Below, piece after piece: positions 1 through 8,461 of a stretch of 64,000 bases of DNA (position 1 is the stretch's first letter; the number at the start of each line of letters is the position of its first letter). Origin of the DNA: Cellulosimicrobium cellulans (GTDB taxonomy: Bacteria > Actinomycetota > Actinomycetes > Actinomycetales > Cellulomonadaceae). The notes below the pieces were generated by a model that was given only the letters and a program-made list of their open reading frames with translations, did not search any database and was not told the DNA's origin. The stretch covers positions 2,790,001-2,854,000 of the forward strand of contig NZ_JAFBCN010000001.1 in assembly GCF_016907755.1 (NCBI RefSeq). Direction: 5' to 3'. The position numbers were made by a program, and so were the translations under genes.

Positions 1-12
1 GGGGCGTGGCGC

Positions 13-789
13 TCACAGGGCGAGCCGTGCGGCGTCGAGCTTGTCGACGCGCCGGTCGTGGAGGTAGCTGATGCCGAGCGCCGCGAAGTACAGGCCGCAG
101 ATCGGCAGGGCGACGAAGATCATCGTCAGCGCGTCCGGGGTGGGGGTCATGACGGCCGCGAACACGAACGCGACGAGCACGGCCCACCGCCAGCCCTTGG
201 CCATCGCGGACGCCCGCATGATCCCGGCCGCGTTGAGCGCGACGAGCACCACGGGCATCACGAACGCGAGCCCGAACGCCAGCACGAGGCGCATGACGAA
301 GCTCAGGTAGCCCTGCGCGTCGGCCAGGTTGGTCGCGCCGTCGGGCACGAACCCGGCGAGGATGTCGACCGCGTGCGGCAGGACCCACCACGCGAGGAAC
401 GCGCCGCCGAGGAACAGCGGCACCGACGCGCCGAGGAACGCGAACGCGTACCGCTTCTCCCGGGTCGTCAGACCCGGGGTGATGAACGCCCACAGCTGGT
501 ACAGCCACCACGGGCACGTGACGATGACACCGAGGAAGAGGGAGACCTTGACCTTCATGTCGAGCGCGGAGGCCAGGCCCGAGAAGTTCAGGCTGATGAC
601 CTTGCCCTGCTCCTCCGCCGCCTTGAGCAGCGGCGCCTGGAGGGCCTCGAGCAGCGGCTCGTAGAGGAACCACCCGACGATCGCGCCGACCACGAGGCCG
701 CACGCGGCGAGGAAGAGTCTCTTGCGCAGCTCCAGGAGGTGCTCGCGGAGCGGCATCCGCCCCTCGGGGTCACGGGAAGTACGTGACAC
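13..789 (-). CDS. tatC: Sec-independent protein translocase TatC
   Basis: TatC is the multi-spanning membrane subunit of the twin-arginine translocase; it binds the signal peptides of folded proteins and recruits TatA. The 258-residue protein has the family's usual length and about six hydrophobic segments, and the conserved N-terminal stretch PLREHLLELRKRL lies at residues 12-24. A conserved ITPGLTTREKRY cytoplasmic loop follows the second helix. The GTG at 789 lies three bases after the tatA stop; an internal ATG at 756 (residue 12) is an equally plausible start because it begins exactly at the family's conserved N-terminus. It is the last visible gene of the paf-tat operon; only 12 bases follow before the window edge. 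Confidence 0.96.
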   Translation of the reverse strand: MSRTSRDPEGRMPLREHLLELRKRLFLAACGLVVGAIVGWFLYEPLLEALQAPLLKAAEEQGKVISLNFSGLASALDMKVKVSLFLGVIVTCPWWLYQLWAFITPGLTTREKRYAFAFLGASVPLFLGGAFLAWWVLPHAVDILAGFVPDGATNLADAQGYLSFVMRLVLAFGLAFVMPVVLVALNAAGIMRASAMAKGWRWAVLVAFVFAAVMTPTPDALTMIFVALPICGLYFAALGISYLHDRRVDKLDAARLAL

Positions 790-792
790 CGA

Positions 793-1059
793 CTATCCCT
801 TCGAGGTGTCGCCCGGTTCGGGCGACGTCGTCCCTCCGGTCACGGTCGGCGAGGAGGTGCCGGTCGACGCGGACGTCGTGCCGGCGCCACCCGCCGCGGG
901 CGGCGTGGTGTCGTCCTCGCGCAGGTCCTTGACCTCGCTCTTGAAGATCTTCAGCGACTGCCCGACGCTCTTGGCCAGGTCCGGGAGCCGGCGCGCACCG
1001 AACAGGAGCAGGATGACGACGACCAGCACGATGATGTGCCAGGGCTTGAGCATGCCCAT
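793..1059 (-). CDS. tatA: Twin-arginine translocase subunit TatA
   Basis: TatA forms the protein-conducting assembly of the Tat pathway. The 88-residue protein shows the family pattern: a short N-terminus, one membrane helix (about residues 8-22, HIIVLVVVILLLFGARRLPD), an amphipathic helix (PDLAKSVGQSLKIFKSEVKD) and a disordered Thr/Ser/Pro-rich tail. The FGARRLPDLA hinge is diagnostic. Two ATGs (1059 and 1053) are possible; a strong GAGGAGGAG Shine-Dalgarno seven bases upstream of 1059 favours the first. It sits three bases before tatC, so the two are surely cotranscribed. Confidence 0.95.
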   Translation of the reverse strand: MGMLKPWHIIVLVVVILLLFGARRLPDLAKSVGQSLKIFKSEVKDLREDDTTPPAAGGAGTTSASTGTSSPTVTGGTTSPEPGDTSKG

Positions 1060-1116
1060 GGGCTAACTCCTCCTCGAGGCGAACGGCGCTACGCGAGCGA
1101 GTCTACGCGGTGAACC

Positions 1117-1443
1117 CTACGCGTTGAACCGGCGCCAGCGGGACCAGACCTGCTCGTCGCGCCGCCGCCGCTGCACGCGCCGCTCCGCCCGCTCGGCACG
1201 CAGCAGGTCCACGCGCTCCTGCAGCACGACCGGGTCGTCGAACAGCGTCGGCGCGGTCGACGGCTGCGCCTCCTCCAGGGCACGGGAGAGCTCGTCCGCC
1301 CGCGCGCTCATGTCCGCCGCGACCTGCGAGGCGCGCGACAGCTCGCGCCCCAGCCCCTTCACGGAGCGCCACAGGTGCCGCGCGAGGAAGATCGCGCCGA
1401 CGAGCGTGCCCACGACGAGCAGCGTCCAGACCCAGAACCACAT
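1117..1443 (-). CDS. Small single-span membrane protein of the paf-tat locus
   Basis: I do not recognise a named family. The 108-residue product has one N-terminal membrane helix (about residues 3-23, WVWTLLVVGTLVGAIFLARH), then a predicted coiled-coil (RELSRASQVAADMSARADELSRALEE) and a very basic C-terminus. The likely start is the ATG at 1443 rather than the upstream GTG at 1452, because a TAGGGT -10 element at 1456-1451 lies seven bases before it and overlaps the GTG. It stands between pafC and tatA, a position usually empty in mycobacterial paf-tat loci, so it may be a membrane-associated accessory of either system; this is context only. Confidence 0.75.
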   Translation of the reverse strand: MWFWVWTLLVVGTLVGAIFLARHLWRSVKGLGRELSRASQVAADMSARADELSRALEEAQPSTAPTLFDDPVVLQERVDLLRAERAERRVQRRRRDEQVWSRWRRFNA

Positions 1444-1450
1444 GCCGCCC

Positions 1451-1456
1451 ACCCTA
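1451..1456 (-). promoter_or_regulatory. -10 element TAGGGT for the small membrane protein
   Basis: TAGGGT on the minus strand, seven bases before ATG 1443. The spacing implies a transcript that begins at or next to the start codon (leaderless). Confidence 0.55.
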
Positions 1457-2464
1457 GCCAGCGGCCCGGTCGCCGGACGGGTCGGCCGACCCGCCGTCGG
1501 TGTCGCCGGGCAGGTCCGCGTACGCGGACAGGGCGGCGCTCGCGGCCTCGCGCACGTCGCGCGCGACCGACGCCGGCTCGACGGCGAGGACGTGCCGCGC
1601 CCGCTCGGTGAGGAGCTGGCGCAGCCACACCGGGTTGGTGACGCGCAGGCGCACCTCGAACGCGCCGTCGGGCAGGTTGCGCACGGACTCGACGGGGACC
1701 TGCTCCGCGACGGCGCGCGCAGGGCTGGCGAACGTGATCGTCGCGAGCGGCGCGTCGCCGGTGGGGGTGAAGTCCACGTCGGGGTCGACGTCGTGCCCCT
1801 CGACGGCCTGGTCGAGCTCGGTGGCGGCGAGGATGCGGTCGACGCGGAAGGTGCGGCGCCCGCGGGCGCGGTGGCACCACGCGAGCAGGTACGCGTGCTG
1901 GTCCTGCGTGTGCAGGGACACGGGGTCGACCTCGCGCTCGGACTCCTCGTCGGCGGCCGTCACGTACCGGATGCGCAACCGGTGGCTCGCGACGAGCGCG
2001 CTCGTGATGGCCGCGACGACGCGCGGGTCGCCCTCGGGCGCGAGCTGCACGTCGAGCGCCGCCGCGGCCTCGCCGGTCGCGTCGGTGAGCTTGCGCAGCA
2101 CCGACTCCACGACGCCCGCGCGCTCCGGGTCGGCCTGCACCGCCGCCGTCTCCCGCATGGCCCGCAGCGCCGCGATGAGCGCCACGGCCTCGCGCGTGCC
2201 CAGCCGCAGGGGCCGGGTCATGCCGCGCGCCTCGGTGAGCCGCACGACGCCGCGCTCGATCGAGTCGGCGTCGAAGTCGATGAGGTCGTCCGGCCAGTAC
2301 CCGGGGGTGCCCGACACCCACAGGGCGTCGACGTCGTCCAGGACCTGGCGCTCGCTCACGCCGAAGTGCCGGGCGAGCTCGCCCACCGGCACCGGCCCCG
2401 CCCCGTCCAGGTACGCGACGATGCCCAGCAGGCGCACCAGCCGGTCGTCCGCGCGCTCAGCCAC
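1454..2464 (-). CDS. pafC: WYL-domain transcriptional activator PafC
   Basis: PafB and PafC form a heterodimeric DNA-binding regulator which in mycobacteria drives the LexA-independent DNA damage response; the genes sit next to the Pup-proteasome ligase operon. The 336-residue protein begins with a helix-turn-helix (LARHFGVSERQVLDDVDAL, about residues 27-45), then a WYL domain in the middle (IRYVTAADEE...DPVSLHTQDQHAYLLAWCHRARGRRTFRVDRI) and a WCX C-terminal domain. The start overlaps the end of pafB by eight bases, so the two are translationally coupled. Acidic/glycine tail after residue 318 is low complexity. Confidence 0.9.
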   Translation of the reverse strand: MAERADDRLVRLLGIVAYLDGAGPVPVGELARHFGVSERQVLDDVDALWVSGTPGYWPDDLIDFDADSIERGVVRLTEARGMTRPLRLGTREAVALIAALRAMRETAAVQADPERAGVVESVLRKLTDATGEAAAALDVQLAPEGDPRVVAAITSALVASHRLRIRYVTAADEESEREVDPVSLHTQDQHAYLLAWCHRARGRRTFRVDRILAATELDQAVEGHDVDPDVDFTPTGDAPLATITFASPARAVAEQVPVESVRNLPDGAFEVRLRVTNPVWLRQLLTERARHVLAVEPASVARDVREAASAALSAYADLPGDTDGGSADPSGDRAAG

Positions 2465-3557
2465 GCCCCGCCACCTCCGTCGTCCCCTCGCCCTGCTCCG
2501 AGCCCGGCACGGGTCCCGACGACGAACCCAGCGCCGCCGCGTCCCGCAGCCGCCGCACGACCGCCGCCCGCAGGTCCGGCGGCCCGAGCACCAGCACCGC
2601 GTCCCCGTACCCCACGACCTCGTCCGCCAGCGCGTACCGGACGTCGTACGCCACCTCCAGCACGTCGCGGCCCGCGCCGTCGCCCGCCCGCGCGTCCGGC
2701 ACCGACCCCACGACCGTGCCGCGCGCCCGCAGCGCGCCCGCGCGCTCCGGCACCACCGCCAGGCGCGCCACCCCGCCCGCGTCGCGCGTGCCCAGCGCCG
2801 CGTCCACGTCCACGTCGGTCGGCACCTCGAACGCGTCGCGCGGGCCCGTCGCCCGCACCCGGCCCTCGACCCGGCTCAGCCGGTACGACCGCGGCGCCGC
2901 CCGGTCCAGGTCGAACCCCACCAGGTACCAGCCGCCGCGCCGCGCCGCGATCCGCCACGGCTGCGCGCGTCGCGCCCGCACCTCGCCCGTGCTCGCCGCC
3001 CGGTACGTGAACGACACCGCCCGCCGGGCCGAGATCGCGTCCATGAGCGTCGCGTACGCGTCGCCCACCGGCCGCACCTGCGGCGCCAGACCCGCGACGA
3101 CGTCCATCGCGGTCTCCCCCGCGCCCGCCGCCCGCAGCTTCGTCAGCGCCCGCGAGATGTCCGTGCGCAGCGTCTTGTCCTGCCAGAACTGCGTCGCCAG
3201 CGCCAGCACCCCGAGCTCGGCCGGTGTGAGGTCCACCGCGGGCAGCGCGTACGCGTCCTGGTCGATCCGGTACCCCACCTCGTCCGCGTGCCCGCCCGCG
3301 TCCACCGTGACGATCGGGATCCCCAGGTCGCGCAGCGTGTCCTTGTCGCGCTCGAACATCCGTTCGAACGCGTCCGGGGACGGGGCGTCGCCGTACCCCG
3401 CCACGCTGACACGGATCTGCTGCTTCGTCATCGACGCGTTCGTGTTCACCAGCGCGATCACCAGGTTCAGCAGGCGCGCGGCCGGGTTCGTCGGCGACGA
3501 CCCCGACGACGACGGCGCAGGGTCGGGCACGGACGAGGGGGGCGTGGGCTCGGACAT
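2457..3557 (-). CDS. pafB: WYL-domain transcriptional activator PafB
   Basis: First gene of the minus-strand operon and the partner of PafC in the DNA-damage-responsive PafBC activator. The 366-residue product has an N-terminal winged HTH (residues about 27-95, with NLVIALVNTNASMTKQQIR and the DTLRDLGIPI segment), a WYL domain (ISARRAVSFTYRA...QPWRIAARRGGWYLVGFDLDR) and a WCX-like C-terminal part. The ATG at 3557 was chosen because the upstream 28 bases carry a TAGCGT -10 element and the residues before it have no family similarity, although the reading frame stays open far upstream. A divergent operon starts 37 bases away. Confidence 0.9.
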   Translation of the reverse strand: MSEPTPPSSVPDPAPSSSGSSPTNPAARLLNLVIALVNTNASMTKQQIRVSVAGYGDAPSPDAFERMFERDKDTLRDLGIPIVTVDAGGHADEVGYRIDQDAYALPAVDLTPAELGVLALATQFWQDKTLRTDISRALTKLRAAGAGETAMDVVAGLAPQVRPVGDAYATLMDAISARRAVSFTYRAASTGEVRARRAQPWRIAARRGGWYLVGFDLDRAAPRSYRLSRVEGRVRATGPRDAFEVPTDVDVDAALGTRDAGGVARLAVVPERAGALRARGTVVGSVPDARAGDGAGRDVLEVAYDVRYALADEVVGYGDAVLVLGPPDLRAAVVRRLRDAAALGSSSGPVPGSEQGEGTTEVAGRG

Positions 3558-3565
3558 CGAGCACA

Positions 3566-3571
3566 ACGCTA
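3566..3571 (-). promoter_or_regulatory. -10 element TAGCGT for pafB
   Basis: TAGCGT on the minus strand, eight bases before the pafB ATG (3557). It lies only ten bases from the divergent -10 at 3581-3586, so the two promoters nearly abut. Confidence 0.5.
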
Positions 3572-3580
3572 GTCGGTCGA

Positions 3581-3586
3581 TAGGGT
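3581..3586 (+). promoter_or_regulatory. -10 element TAGGGT for the DUF3866-MoxR operon
   Basis: TAGGGT followed by seven bases and then the GTG at 3594, the leaderless spacing used repeatedly in this window. Confidence 0.6.
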
Positions 3587-3593
3587 GTGCCGC

Positions 3594-4763
3594 GTGATCA
3601 CGTGGCGGACCGCGACCGTGGTGTCGCACGCGAAGACCTGGACCGGCGCCCAGGAGCTGCACGTGCGGCTCCACACCCCCCTGCCCGGGCGCGACGACGA
3701 CCCCGACGCGACCGTGCGCGCCCTCGCCTACACCCAGCTCGTCGGCACCCCCGAGCCCGGCGACCACGTGCTCCTCAACGTCTCCGCCCTCGCGCGCGGC
3801 CTCGGCACCGGCGGGTACGCCCTCGTCGTCGGCCCCGCCCAGCCCGGCACCCCCCTCCCGCCCGACCCCGCACCCGGACCCGGCCACCTCGTCAAGGCCC
3901 GCTACACCCCGCTCCAGGCCCTCGTCCTCGGCGTCGACGAGCAGGAGTCCCCCCACCACGACACCCTCCGCGACGCCGACGACCTCGACGGCACCCCCGT
4001 CGTCGTCGCCGACCTCCACTCCGCCCTGCCCGCCGTCGTCGCCGGCGCCCGGCACGCCGCGGCGCTCGCGGGCCGCCCCGTCCCCCGCGTCGCCTACGTC
4101 ATGACCGACGGCGGCGCCCTCCCCGCCGCGTTCTCCCGCACCGTCGCCACCCTCCGCGACACCGGCTGGATCGACACCTGCCTCACCGTCGGGCAGGCGT
4201 TCGGCGGCGACCTCGAGGCCGTCACCGTGCACACCGGCCTCCTCGCCGCCCGCCACGTCACCGGCGCCGACCTCGTCGTCGTCGCCCAGGGACCCGGCAA
4301 CCTCGGCACCGGCACCCGCTGGGGCTTCTCCGGCGTCGCCGCCGGCGAGGCCCTCAACGCCGTCGCCGCCCTCCGCGGCCGCCCCGTCGCCTCCCTGCGC
4401 GTCTCCGGCGCCGACGCCCGCGACCGCCACCTCGGCGTCTCCCACCACTCCCTCACCACCTACGGACGCGTCGCCCTCACCCCGAGCGACGTCCCCGTGC
4501 CCGTCCCCACTCCCGACGTCGAGGCGCTCCCCGGGTGGGGAGCCGACCTCACCCGTCGTGTCGCCCAGCAGGTCGCGACGCTCGCCGCCCCCGCCGGGCG
4601 CCACCACCTCGTCTCCGTCCCCGCCGGCCCGGAGATCCTCGACGCGCTCCACGACGTCCCCGTCCGGCTGTCCACCATGGGCCGCGGCCTCGACGCCGAC
4701 CCCGCCGCGTTCGTCGCCGCGGCCGTCGCCGGCGTCCACGCCGAGTCGCTCCGGCCCGCATGA
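3594..4763 (+). CDS. DUF3866 family protein
   Basis: A 389-residue soluble protein of the DUF3866 type found in actinomycetes and a few Firmicutes; the biochemical role is unknown. Visible conserved stretches include GDHVLLNVSALARGLGTGGYALVVG, a VAYVMTDGGALPAAFSRTV block and VVAQGPGNLGTGTRWGFSG, which look like a nucleotide- or phosphate-binding fold rich in glycine turns. I chose GTG 3594 (VITWRTA) over GTG 3585 because the -10 TAGGGT at 3581-3586 overlaps the latter. It heads a six-gene operon whose members all overlap by four bases. Third codon positions are strongly C-biased. Confidence 0.85.
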   Translation: MITWRTATVVSHAKTWTGAQELHVRLHTPLPGRDDDPDATVRALAYTQLVGTPEPGDHVLLNVSALARGLGTGGYALVVGPAQPGTPLPPDPAPGPGHLVKARYTPLQALVLGVDEQESPHHDTLRDADDLDGTPVVVADLHSALPAVVAGARHAAALAGRPVPRVAYVMTDGGALPAAFSRTVATLRDTGWIDTCLTVGQAFGGDLEAVTVHTGLLAARHVTGADLVVVAQGPGNLGTGTRWGFSGVAAGEALNAVAALRGRPVASLRVSGADARDRHLGVSHHSLTTYGRVALTPSDVPVPVPTPDVEALPGWGADLTRRVAQQVATLAAPAGRHHLVSVPAGPEILDALHDVPVRLSTMGRGLDADPAAFVAAAVAGVHAESLRPA

Positions 4764-5557
4764 CCGCACCGCAGGGGGAGAACCACCGCCGGCCCGGGCC
4801 GGCACGTTTCGCCGCCGTCGCCGCGCTGGCGCTCGCGGCGGTGCTCGCCGCGGCCGTCGGCGCGCCGTGGGGCTGGGACGCGCCGGCCTGGTTCGACGAC
4901 GTCGCGCATGACCCGGTCGCGCCGCCCCCGGAGACCGCCACGATCCGCGACGCGGACACCGGCCCGGACGACCTCCGGAACCTGGCCGACGCCGGGGGCA
5001 TGTCGTTCGACACGTACCTGCTCTGGTTCCTGGGCGCGGTGGTGCTCGTGGTCCTCGTCGTGCTCGCGCGCCGGTACCTCCCGGCACTCCTCGTGCGGCG
5101 ACGCCGACGAGAGCTCCTCGTCGCGGCGACCGGCGACGTCTCCGTCCACGCGGCCGAGGACCCGGTCGTGCCGGAGCTGCGGGAGGCGGTCGAGCGGGCG
5201 CACGACGACCTGCGCGCGCCCGACGCGGACCCGCACGACGCCGTCGTCGCCGCGTGGGTCGCGCTCGAGCACGCCGCGGAGCGGGCGGGAACCCGGCGCG
5301 ACCCCGCCCAGACCCCGACGGAGTTCACGACCGCGGTCCTGGCCGGCACCCGGGTCGACCCGCACGCGGTCGCGACGCTGCGCGGCCTGTACCACCGGGC
5401 CCGGTTCGGTGAGACGCCGCTCGGCGAGCGCGACCTGGAGGCCGCTCGCGCGGCGCTCGCCCGCGTCGCGGCCGACCTCGCGACGCGGGTCGCCGGCACC
5501 CAGGACCTGACCCCCGCGCTCCACGACCGACCGCTCCACGACGGGGCCCGGCCGTGA
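4760..5557 (+). CDS. DUF4129 domain membrane protein
   Basis: The ATG overlaps the DUF3866 stop (ATGA). The 265-residue protein has an N-terminal hydrophobic segment (about residues 14-35), a short extracellular stretch, a second membrane helix (TYLLWFLGAVVLVVLVVLARRYLPALLV), and a cytoplasmic C-terminal DUF4129 domain with the typical PAQTPTEFTTAVLAG and HRARFGETPLGERDLEAAR motifs. DUF4129 proteins accompany MoxR ATPases and DUF58 proteins, and in actinomycetes the set is thought to assist maturation or assembly of other proteins or the cell envelope; the exact function here is not known. Confidence 0.9.
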   Translation: MTAPQGENHRRPGPARFAAVAALALAAVLAAAVGAPWGWDAPAWFDDVAHDPVAPPPETATIRDADTGPDDLRNLADAGGMSFDTYLLWFLGAVVLVVLVVLARRYLPALLVRRRRRELLVAATGDVSVHAAEDPVVPELREAVERAHDDLRAPDADPHDAVVAAWVALEHAAERAGTRRDPAQTPTEFTTAVLAGTRVDPHAVATLRGLYHRARFGETPLGERDLEAARAALARVAADLATRVAGTQDLTPALHDRPLHDGARP

Positions 5558-6105
5558 GGGCGCGCGAGCGCTGGGACCGCCTGCGCCCGGCGGACCGGCG
5601 CTCCCTGCGCGCGGCCGTCGTCACCGTCGGGCTCGGCGTGGTCCTCGTGCTGCTCGGGTCCTCGCCCGCGCACGCCCTCATGCTCACGACCCTCGGCATC
5701 GCGGGCGTGCTGCTGTGGCACCGCACCGGGTACGCCGGGGACACCGTGTGGCCGCGGATCCCCGACGTGCGGCGCGACGGCAACCGGCGCGACGTGTCCG
5801 ACCTCGGGTGGTCGGTCCTGGGCCGCGACGGGCGCGTCACGGTCACCGCCGCCCGCCGGGTGCGCCGCCTCACCGAGCGTCGTCTCGCCCACGCCGGGAC
5901 CGACGACCTCGCCGACCCCGGTGCCGCGACCGAGGTGGCACGGCTCCTCGGTCCCCGCGTCGCGCGCACCGTCGGCGACCTCGTCACCGACGGGCGCCTC
6001 CCCACGCCCGCCGAGCTCGACGCCTGGCTCGCGGCGCTCGACCGGCTCGACCCGACCACCAGCCACGACACCCCGGACCGCCCCGACGGAGGGACACCCC
6101 GATGA
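5554..6105 (+). CDS. Small membrane protein of the MoxR-DUF58 operon
   Basis: GTG start overlaps the previous stop (GTGA). The 183-residue protein has two closely spaced hydrophobic segments near the N-terminus (residues about 18-33 and 39-52), then a soluble, Arg/Asp-rich domain with no motif I recognise. Comparable short membrane proteins occur between DUF4129 and MoxR genes in related operons, so a structural or scaffold role in the MoxR complex is reasonable but unproven. Confidence 0.75.
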   Translation: MRARERWDRLRPADRRSLRAAVVTVGLGVVLVLLGSSPAHALMLTTLGIAGVLLWHRTGYAGDTVWPRIPDVRRDGNRRDVSDLGWSVLGRDGRVTVTAARRVRRLTERRLAHAGTDDLADPGAATEVARLLGPRVARTVGDLVTDGRLPTPAELDAWLAALDRLDPTTSHDTPDRPDGGTPR

Positions 6106-7109
6106 CCGCCGACCCCGCCGCCCGCACCACCGCGCAGCCCGCGACCCTCGACGTGCCCGCCGTCGCCGCGCACGGCCGCGCCGTCCTCGACGAGGTCGCG
6201 ACCGCCGTCGTCGGCGCCCGCGAACCCCTCACCCTCGCGCTCGCCACCGTCCTCGCCGGCGGGCACGTGCTGTTCGAGGACGTCCCCGGGCTCGGCAAGA
6301 CCCTCGCCGCCCGCAGCCTCGCCCGCGCGCTCGGCCTCGACTTCACCCGCCTCCAGTGCACCCCCGACCTCCTGCCCTCGGACGTCACCGGGTCCTCCGT
6401 GTACGACCCCGCGGCCCGGACCTTCGAGTTCCGGCCCGGACCCGTCTTCACCGGGCTGCTGCTCGCCGACGAGATCAACCGCACCGCCCCCAAGACGCAG
6501 TCCGCCCTGCTCGAGTCCATGGCCGAGCGCCAGGTCACCGTCGAGGGCACCACCCACGTGCTGCCCCGCCCCTTCCACGTCGTCGCGACGTCCAACCCCG
6601 TCGAGCACGAGGGCACCTACCCGCTCCCCGAGGCACAGCTCGACCGCTTCATGGTGCGCCTCTCCGTCGGATACCCCGGGCGCGACGAGGAGCGCGAGGT
6701 CCTCACCCGCCGCATCGCCCGCCGCCACGACGACCCCGTCGTCCGCCAGGTCGTCGACCGCGAGACCGTCCTCGCCATGCAGTCCGCCGTCGAGCAGGTC
6801 GACGTCCACCCCGACGTCGTCGCGTACTGCGTCGACCTCGCCGCCGCCACCCGCACCCACCGCGACCTCGAGGTCGGCGCGTCCCCCCGCGGGTCCCAGA
6901 ACCTCGCCCTCCTCGCCCGCGGCGTCGCCGTCCTCGACGGGCGCGACGTCGTCCTGCCCGAGGACGTCAAGCGCGTCGCCGTCCCCGTGCTCGCCCACCG
7001 CCTCACCCTCACCCCCGGGGCGTGGGCCGCCGACCTGCGGCCCGAGACCGTCGTCGCCGGCATCCTCCGGACCGTCCCCGGACCCGCCACCGTCGGCGCT
7101 CGCGGATGA
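6102..7109 (+). CDS. MoxR-family AAA+ ATPase
   Basis: A 335-residue AAA_3 ATPase of the MoxR branch, which uses ATP hydrolysis for chaperone-like activation of partner proteins, often in company with DUF58/VWA proteins as here. Walker A is EDVPGLGKTLAARS (residues about 59-72), Walker B is GLLLADEINRTAPKTQ, sensor 1 is VVATSNPVEHEGTYPLPEAQLDRF, and the arginine-rich sensor 2 region is ASPRGSQNLALLARGVA. Length is normal. ATGA overlaps on both sides tie it to the 5554 gene and the DUF58 gene. The ATG at 6102 is supported by GGAGGGAC twelve bases upstream. Confidence 0.95.
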   Translation: MTADPAARTTAQPATLDVPAVAAHGRAVLDEVATAVVGAREPLTLALATVLAGGHVLFEDVPGLGKTLAARSLARALGLDFTRLQCTPDLLPSDVTGSSVYDPAARTFEFRPGPVFTGLLLADEINRTAPKTQSALLESMAERQVTVEGTTHVLPRPFHVVATSNPVEHEGTYPLPEAQLDRFMVRLSVGYPGRDEEREVLTRRIARRHDDPVVRQVVDRETVLAMQSAVEQVDVHPDVVAYCVDLAAATRTHRDLEVGASPRGSQNLALLARGVAVLDGRDVVLPEDVKRVAVPVLAHRLTLTPGAWAADLRPETVVAGILRTVPGPATVGARG

Positions 7110-8461
7110 GCACCCCCACGGCGGACCGCGACACCGACGCGCCCCGCTGGCGCACCACCGTCCACCTCGCCGCCGGCGTCCTGCTCGGCACCACCCTCCT
7201 CGCCCTCGGCGTCCTCTTCCGCCGTCCCGACGTCGCCCTCCTCGGGCTCGCACCCCTGCTCGGCGCCGTCTGGGGCTGGACCCACCGCCCCCACGGACCC
7301 GTCACCGTGCGCGTCGTCCTCGACACCGACGCCCCGGCCGGGACCCTCGCCGCCCGCAGCGTCGCCGACGTCCCGCCCGGCGTCGAGCTGCTGCGACTGC
7401 GCGCCGTCGCCCCCGGCGGCCTCGTCACCGAACGCCTCGTCGACGCGACCCACGGCCCCCGGGAACTCACCTGGCACGCGCCCTCCGCACGCACCGGCGT
7501 CACCGACACCCTCCGTGTCGACTACGCCGCCTACGGGCCCGACGGCGTCGAGGAGCAGGTCCCTCGCGTCGCCCGCGGACCGCGCCGCCTCGTCCTGCCC
7601 CGCCCGACCCCGCTCGGACACCTCCCCCTCGCCTCCCGCCTGCGCGGACTCTCCGGACCCCACACCTCCCGGCGCCCCGGCGACGGCACCGAGCTGCGGG
7701 ACGTCGACGCCTTCCGCCCCGGCGACCGGCTCCGCCGCATCGACTGGCGCGCCACCGCCCGCCGCTCTCCCACGCTCGACACCCTCTACGTCCGCCGCAC
7801 CTTCGGCACCGCCGAGGCGACCGTCGTCCTCGTCGTCGACTCCCGCGACGAGGTCGCCCCGGACCTCGCCACCTGGAGCGGCGTCGGCGCCCAGCGCCCC
7901 GACGAGGCCACCTCCCTCGACCTCGCCCGTCACGCCGCAGCCTCCGTCGCCCAGGCCGTCCTCGCCGAGGGCGACCGCGTCGCCCTCGACGACCTCGGCC
8001 GTCTCGCCCGACCCGTCCGACCCGGCGGCGGACGACGCCACCTGCGCCGCATCCTCCACGGCCTCGCCCTCGCCCGGCCTGACGGCGACCCCTCTGCCCG
8101 GCACCGACCGCCCCAGGTCCCCGCCGGCGCCGCCGTCTACCTCTTCTCGACCCTGCTCGACGACGAGGCGCCCCGCCTCGCCCGCCAGTGGCACGACACC
8201 GGGCACGTGGTCGTCGTCGTCGACGTCCTCCCGCCCGTCTCCCTCGCCGAGGTCGACGACCACGTCGCGACCGCCTGGGCCGTCACCCGCCACGAGCGCG
8301 CGGACCGCATGCACGACCTGCGCGAGCGCGGGGTCGTCGTCGCACGGTGGTACGACGGCACGCGCGGCGCCGACGGCGCTCGCGAGACGTTCGAGCTCGC
8401 AGCGCGACGGCTCGAGCGGCAAGGACCCGGCCGCCCGAGCCCGACCGGGGGCACGCGATGA
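7106..8461 (+). CDS. DUF58 domain protein (MoxR partner)
   Basis: A 451-residue protein with two N-terminal membrane helices (residues about 17-50), a beta-rich region and a C-terminal DUF58 domain of the von Willebrand A-like fold. The hallmark DUF58 signature is present: GTELRDVDAFRPGDRLRRIDWRATAR, followed by VRRTFGTAEATVVLVVDSRDEV, where a DxR-like motif replaces the canonical metal-binding DxSxS. DUF58 proteins are typical MoxR substrates or cofactors. Start overlaps moxR by four bases; the next gene also overlaps. Confidence 0.92.
   Translation: MSTPTADRDTDAPRWRTTVHLAAGVLLGTTLLALGVLFRRPDVALLGLAPLLGAVWGWTHRPHGPVTVRVVLDTDAPAGTLAARSVADVPPGVELLRLRAVAPGGLVTERLVDATHGPRELTWHAPSARTGVTDTLRVDYAAYGPDGVEEQVPRVARGPRRLVLPRPTPLGHLPLASRLRGLSGPHTSRRPGDGTELRDVDAFRPGDRLRRIDWRATARRSPTLDTLYVRRTFGTAEATVVLVVDSRDEVAPDLATWSGVGAQRPDEATSLDLARHAAASVAQAVLAEGDRVALDDLGRLARPVRPGGGRRHLRRILHGLALARPDGDPSARHRPPQVPAGAAVYLFSTLLDDEAPRLARQWHDTGHVVVVVDVLPPVSLAEVDDHVATAWAVTRHERADRMHDLRERGVVVARWYDGTRGADGARETFELAARRLERQGPGRPSPTGGTR

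Noticed and set aside
1124-3010. Long plus-strand open frame opposite pafC/pafB (628 codons)
   Set aside because: Arg/Pro/Ala-rich composition with no domain, antisense to clear WYL regulators. Such shadow frames are expected at this GC content.
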